A stretch of DNA of 40,759 nt from Candidatus Saccharimonadota bacterium (lineage in GTDB: Bacteria > Patescibacteriota > Saccharimonadia > Saccharimonadales > Saccharimonadaceae): assembly GCA_017545595.1 (NCBI GenBank), contig JAFWLO010000007.1, positions 1-40,759 on the forward strand, written 5' to 3'. Shown here one piece after another: positions 38,383 through 40,759 of this stretch. Positions within the stretch are counted from its first letter, which is position 1. Each line of letters opens with the position of its first letter. The position numbers were made by a program, and so were the translations under genes. The notes under the pieces are model-generated. The model searched no databases and was not told where the DNA came from. It saw only the letters and a program-made list of their open reading frames with translations.

Positions 38383-38623
38383 TATCCCCTTATGACCTCC
38401 TTTATAACTTATCTAATTATATCCCAGTTAAGAAAAGTTTTCCACAACTTTATAACCTAAAATTTCATATTTTATAATATGCTAAAAATTAACAGGGAAG
38501 GAGTTTTCCACTGTTTCGATTTTACCCCGTTGTAATTGTGGAAAACTCCTTGATTATGGTGGAAAACTTTGATATAATAAAACAAATATTTGCAAATAAT
38601 TAAACTATATAGGATTCTATTTT
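38383..38623. other. Probable replication origin (oriC) between dnaA and rpmH
   Basis: Four DnaA-box-like sites (TTTTCCACA and one-base variants) lie at 38438-38446 and 38504-38512 on the plus strand, and at 38537-38545 and 38558-38566 on the minus strand. A perfect 14-bp inverted repeat (AAGGAGTTTTCCAC, 38499-38512 and 38538-38551) makes the central pair symmetrical. An AT-rich stretch at about 38450-38492 could be the unwinding element. The sites differ from TTATCCACA by A to T at position 3, apparently the local consensus. Confidence 0.75.
38550..38578 (+). promoter_or_regulatory. rpmH promoter with an embedded DnaA-box-like site
   Basis: TTGATT-N17-TATAAT. The box at 38558-38566 lies in the spacer, so DnaA binding could repress rpmH transcription. 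Confidence 0.7.
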
Positions 38624-38761
38624 ATGCCCAAACGAACTTATCAGCCCCACAAGCGACAGCGCAAAGCTGAACACGGTTTCATGAAGAGAAACTCCAACCA
38701 TACCGGCCGTCTCGTCCTTAAACGTCGCCGCCTAAAAGGTCGCAAACGCCTCACTGCCTAG
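38624..38761 (+). CDS. rpmH: 50S ribosomal protein L34
   Basis: The frame encodes a 45-residue protein beginning [20 protein letters not shown] and ending [11 protein letters not shown], the size and basic composition of L34. A weak TAGGA site lies before the ATG. Its position next to rnpA and dnaA is the classic bacterial origin arrangement. Confidence 0.97.
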   Translation: MPKRTYQPHKRQRKAEHGFMKRNSNHTGRLVLKRRRLKGRKRLTA

Positions 38762-38774
38762 TCTTACGCCCATC

Positions 38775-38797
38775 TAAATACCCCGAAAGGGGTATTT
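38775..38797 (+). terminator. rpmH terminator/attenuator hairpin
   Basis: A stem AAATACCCC/GGGGTATTT with loop GAAA, immediately before the rnpA -10 box. It has no long T-run, so it may only be partial. Confidence 0.6.
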
Positions 38798-38798
38798 A

Positions 38799-38807
38799 TG
38801 GTATAAT
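38799..38807 (+). promoter_or_regulatory. Extended -10 box before rnpA
   Basis: TGG-TATAAT ends 11 bases before the ATG at 38819, leaving at most a leader of a few bases and no ribosome-binding site. Confidence 0.65.
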
Positions 38808-38818
38808 GTATTCATCTT

Positions 38819-39160
38819 ATGTTGACAAAAACTTACCGATTTCACTCCCGAGGAGGCGTTAAGCACGCCTATCGCGCCGGAAAGACCATTCGTCGCCCTG
38901 ATCTTAGTCTGGTTTTCTGCGACAATCCTAAGGGCTTCACGCGCTTTGCTGTTGTTGTCTCTAAAAAGGTTCTCCGTTCTGCCGTCGGTAGAAACCGCAT
39001 TCGTCGCCGCGTTTACGAAGCTATCCGTCTCAACCTCTCCGAGTTTAAACAACCTCGAGATTATGTTTTTGTCATTTATAGCCAAAGAATAAAATCCCTT
39101 CCGTTCTCCGAACTAGAAAAAGAAATCAGGGAACTATCAAAAGAAAGTATGCTACAATAA
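38819..39160 (+). CDS. rnpA: Ribonuclease P protein component
   Basis: The 113-residue basic protein shows the RnpA pattern: FHSRGGVKHAYRAGK, LSLVFCDNPKGFTRFAVVVSKKV and the RNR motif SAVGRNRIRRRVYEAIR. It binds the RNase P RNA and helps 5' processing of tRNAs. The RNA subunit gene is not in the window. Confidence 0.96.
   Translation: MLTKTYRFHSRGGVKHAYRAGKTIRRPDLSLVFCDNPKGFTRFAVVVSKKVLRSAVGRNRIRRRVYEAIRLNLSEFKQPRDYVFVIYSQRIKSLPFSELEKEIRELSKESMLQ
39150..39158 (+). promoter_or_regulatory. Extended -10 box for a leaderless mRNA (yidC), inside the rnpA end
   Basis: TGC-TACAAT ends 8 bases before the yidC ATG at 39167. It overlaps the last codons of rnpA. Confidence 0.6.
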
Positions 39161-39166
39161 TCTCAT

Positions 39167-40219
39167 ATGTTTAGACTAATCGATTTTCTTATTGTCCGCC
39201 CAATCTCGAACATCTTGTTTCTAATCTATAATTTTGTCGGCGACTTCGGGATTGCCATTATCCTCTTTGTCGTTCTGGTCAAAATCCTCATGTGGCCCCT
39301 TGTTAAAAAACAGCTCCATCAAACAAAGCTCATGAAAAAACTCCAGCCCGAGCTTGCTGAAATAAAAAAGAACTGCAACGGGAATCGCCAGCTCGAATCT
39401 CTTCAGACTATGGATCTTTACAAAAAATACAACGTAAAGCCTTTTGCCTCTCTTTTAACCGTCTTGATTCAGCTTCCGATCTTCATTGCTATTTTTAGCG
39501 CTATCCGCGTCATGGCTACTCCTCCGACCGTCGAGAAAAACCTCGACCTCCGTGCTTACTCTTTTGTAAAATCGTCAGATTCCCATGTTGGAGAAGTTGT
39601 CAATCTACAAAGCGCCTACCTAGAAGAAAAAACCGCCTACGACGAAAAACAATCCGATGAATCTCTTTCCTCTGAGGAAAAAGAAGCTCTTAAGGCTCCG
39701 GTTTATCAGTTTCATCCTAAGCTTTTCGGAAAGATAAATCTTGAGGTAAAACCAGGTTTTGGTTCAAAGTCTGCCATTATAATGCTCGCCTTCACGATTG
39801 GCGCCTCTATTATTCAATTTTTCATCGCCCAGCAGCAACGTCCTTCTGGAAAAAACAAAAAATCAAAAACTTTCCGTCAACTTATGAAAGAAGCCGGAGA
39901 AGGAAAAGAACTTGACCAAGCCGACATAAACGATATGTCTTCCGCCCAAATGGCCTATATGATGCCTTTTATGCTTCTATTCATCATGATAAACCTCCCA
40001 GGTGCCATCGTATTCTATTATTTCCTCTCCAACGTCATTACTCTCGTTCAGCAAAAAATCATTTTAGACAAAGCGGAAAAAGAAATGGAAATCTCCGCCG
40101 ACAAAGCTATTCTCAAAGAACTTAAACGCGCCGAAGAGGCGGAAATAATAGAAAACAAAAAAACAGGAACAAAAATAACTCGTATCTCCGCAAAAGACAT
40201 TAAAAAGAAAAGGAGATAA
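39167..40219 (+). CDS. yidC: YidC/Oxa1 membrane protein insertase
   Basis: The 350-residue protein is of the Gram-positive YidC type. It has membrane helices at about 10-45 (ILFLIYNFVGDFGIAIILFVVLVKILMWPL), the cytoplasmic hairpin KKQLHQTKLMKKLQPELAEIKK, then VLIQLPIFIAIFSAIRVM, an external insert of about 60 charged residues (YLEEKTAYDEKQSDESLSSE), further helices IIMLAFTIGASIIQFFIAQQ and MMPFMLLFIMINLPGAIVFYY, and a Lys-rich cytoplasmic tail. It inserts membrane proteins alone or with SecYEG. An extended -10 lies directly upstream. Confidence 0.95.
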   Translation: MFRLIDFLIVRPISNILFLIYNFVGDFGIAIILFVVLVKILMWPLVKKQLHQTKLMKKLQPELAEIKKNCNGNRQLESLQTMDLYKKYNVKPFASLLTVLIQLPIFIAIFSAIRVMATPPTVEKNLDLRAYSFVKSSDSHVGEVVNLQSAYLEEKTAYDEKQSDESLSSEEKEALKAPVYQFHPKLFGKINLEVKPGFGSKSAIIMLAFTIGASIIQFFIAQQQRPSGKNKKSKTFRQLMKEAGEGKELDQADINDMSSAQMAYMMPFMLLFIMINLPGAIVFYYFLSNVITLVQQKIILDKAEKEMEISADKAILKELKRAEEAEIIENKKTGTKITRISAKDIKKKRR

Positions 40220-40220
40220 A

Positions 40221-40676
40221 ATGAATCAAGACGAATCAATTCGTTTCGCAACAAAATACCTAGAAGACTTGTTGTCGTTTTTTGGAATAAACGTCGCAGT
40301 TTACTCGACGATAGACGACGAAGTTATTCAACTCAGTGTCCCTTCAACCTCAATGAACTCCCTCCTAATAGGGAAGAACGCAGACAATCTTCGTAGTCTT
40401 CAATATATCGTTTCTCAAAGTCTCGCCGCTCGGGGCGCAGAAATCACTCGCGTAAATGTCGATATTGCCGACTACAAACGTCAACGCGCCGACCGCATTT
40501 CCGAACGCGCCGAAGGTTGGATAAAAAAGGTCCGCGCAACCGGTGAACCTATGACGGTCAACCTGAACGCCGCCGATCGTCGCGTCGTCCATAAACTCGC
40601 TGAGGATTATTCCGACATTACTACCCATTCTGAAGGGGAAGGTCGCGACAGAGTGTTAATTATCTCAAAAATTTAA
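40221..40676 (+). CDS. jag: Jag/KhpB-type KH-R3H RNA-binding protein
   Basis: The 151-residue protein has a KH domain (about 35-90) with LLIGKNADNLRSLQYIVSQ and an R3H domain (about 93-150) with RRVVHKLAEDYSDITTHSEG (R-x3-H). The N-terminal Jag_N domain of Bacillus homologues is absent. The KH loop reads GKNA where many homologues have GxxG. It follows yidC by one base, with an AGGAG site in the yidC end; yidC-jag pairing is widespread. The stop is next to the terminal palindrome, and the gene itself appears complete. Confidence 0.93.
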   Translation: MNQDESIRFATKYLEDLLSFFGINVAVYSTIDDEVIQLSVPSTSMNSLLIGKNADNLRSLQYIVSQSLAARGAEITRVNVDIADYKRQRADRISERAEGWIKKVRATGEPMTVNLNAADRRVVHKLAEDYSDITTHSEGEGRDRVLIISKI

Positions 40677-40759
40677 AATAATCCCCCCGGGGGGATTATT
40701 TTAAATTTTTGAGATAATTAACACTCTGTCGCGACCTTCCCCTTCAGAATGGGTAGTAA
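40618..40759. repeat. Perfect 142-bp palindrome at the contig end
   Basis: Bases 40689-40759 are the exact reverse complement of 40618-40688, with the centre at CCCCCC|GGGGGG and no loop. The right arm is a mirrored copy of the end of jag. The true terminator is probably an AATAATCCCCC/GGGGGATTATT stem like others in the window, so the last 71 bases are likely not real chromosomal sequence. Confidence 0.9.

Overview
The window looks like a contig from a Candidatus Saccharibacteria (TM7)-type member of the Patescibacteria/CPR. This is an inference from gene content: a compact replication-origin neighbourhood, a type IV secretion-like locus with VirB4, PrgI, a VirB6-like protein and many small VirB2/TrbC-like proteins, FISUMP-type surface proteins, and a Mur ligase with a shortened N-terminus. 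UGA is used as an ordinary stop codon (e.g. the genes ending at 29857 and 19615), so there is no sign of the UGA=Gly code of some other Patescibacteria.

Layout. 1-2805 (-): 3'-truncated large secreted surface protein. 2930-6282 (-): HIT protein, tRNA-Ser(CGA), two lineage-type hypothetical genes, a cluster of modular repeats and tRNA-Arg(GCG). 6436-8689: a truncated, degenerate Mur ligase-like gene convergent with murE. 8817-12613 (+): a SipW-like signal peptidase with three TasA/CalY-like secreted proteins and a sortase-anchored-looking protein, i.e. a putative extracellular fibre operon. 12657-14616 (+): CIRCE-controlled groES-groEL. 14762-16198 (-): two hypothetical genes, a second repeat cluster and tRNA-Ser(GCU). 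16431-20350: five VirB2/TrbC-like genes with a ComF-like gene and an Hsp20 between them. 20528-34554 (+): VirB6-like giant protein, PrgI, split VirB4 module, two large peptidoglycan-remodelling proteins and four small membrane-anchored proteins. 34558-38382 (-): recF, dnaN, dnaA. 38383-38623: probable oriC with DnaA-box-like sites. 38624-40676 (+): rpmH, rnpA, yidC, jag. The contig ends in a perfect 142-bp palindrome, most likely a fold-back assembly or amplification artefact at the jag terminator.

How the parts work together. The 16.4-34.5 kb region reads as one cell-envelope machine: membrane ATPase (VirB4), inner-membrane channel (VirB6/PrgI-like), several candidate pilin-type subunits, and secreted murein hydrolases that could open the producer's own wall or that of the host bacterium. 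No relaxase or VirD4 coupling protein is seen, so protein transport or attachment is more likely than DNA conjugation (inference). The SipW/TasA-like operon would give a second, fibrous surface structure.

Transcription signals are unusual. Many genes have an extended -10 box (TGN-TATAAT-like) only 6-9 bases before the ATG and no Shine-Dalgarno site, implying leaderless mRNAs; internal operon genes carry normal Shine-Dalgarno sites.
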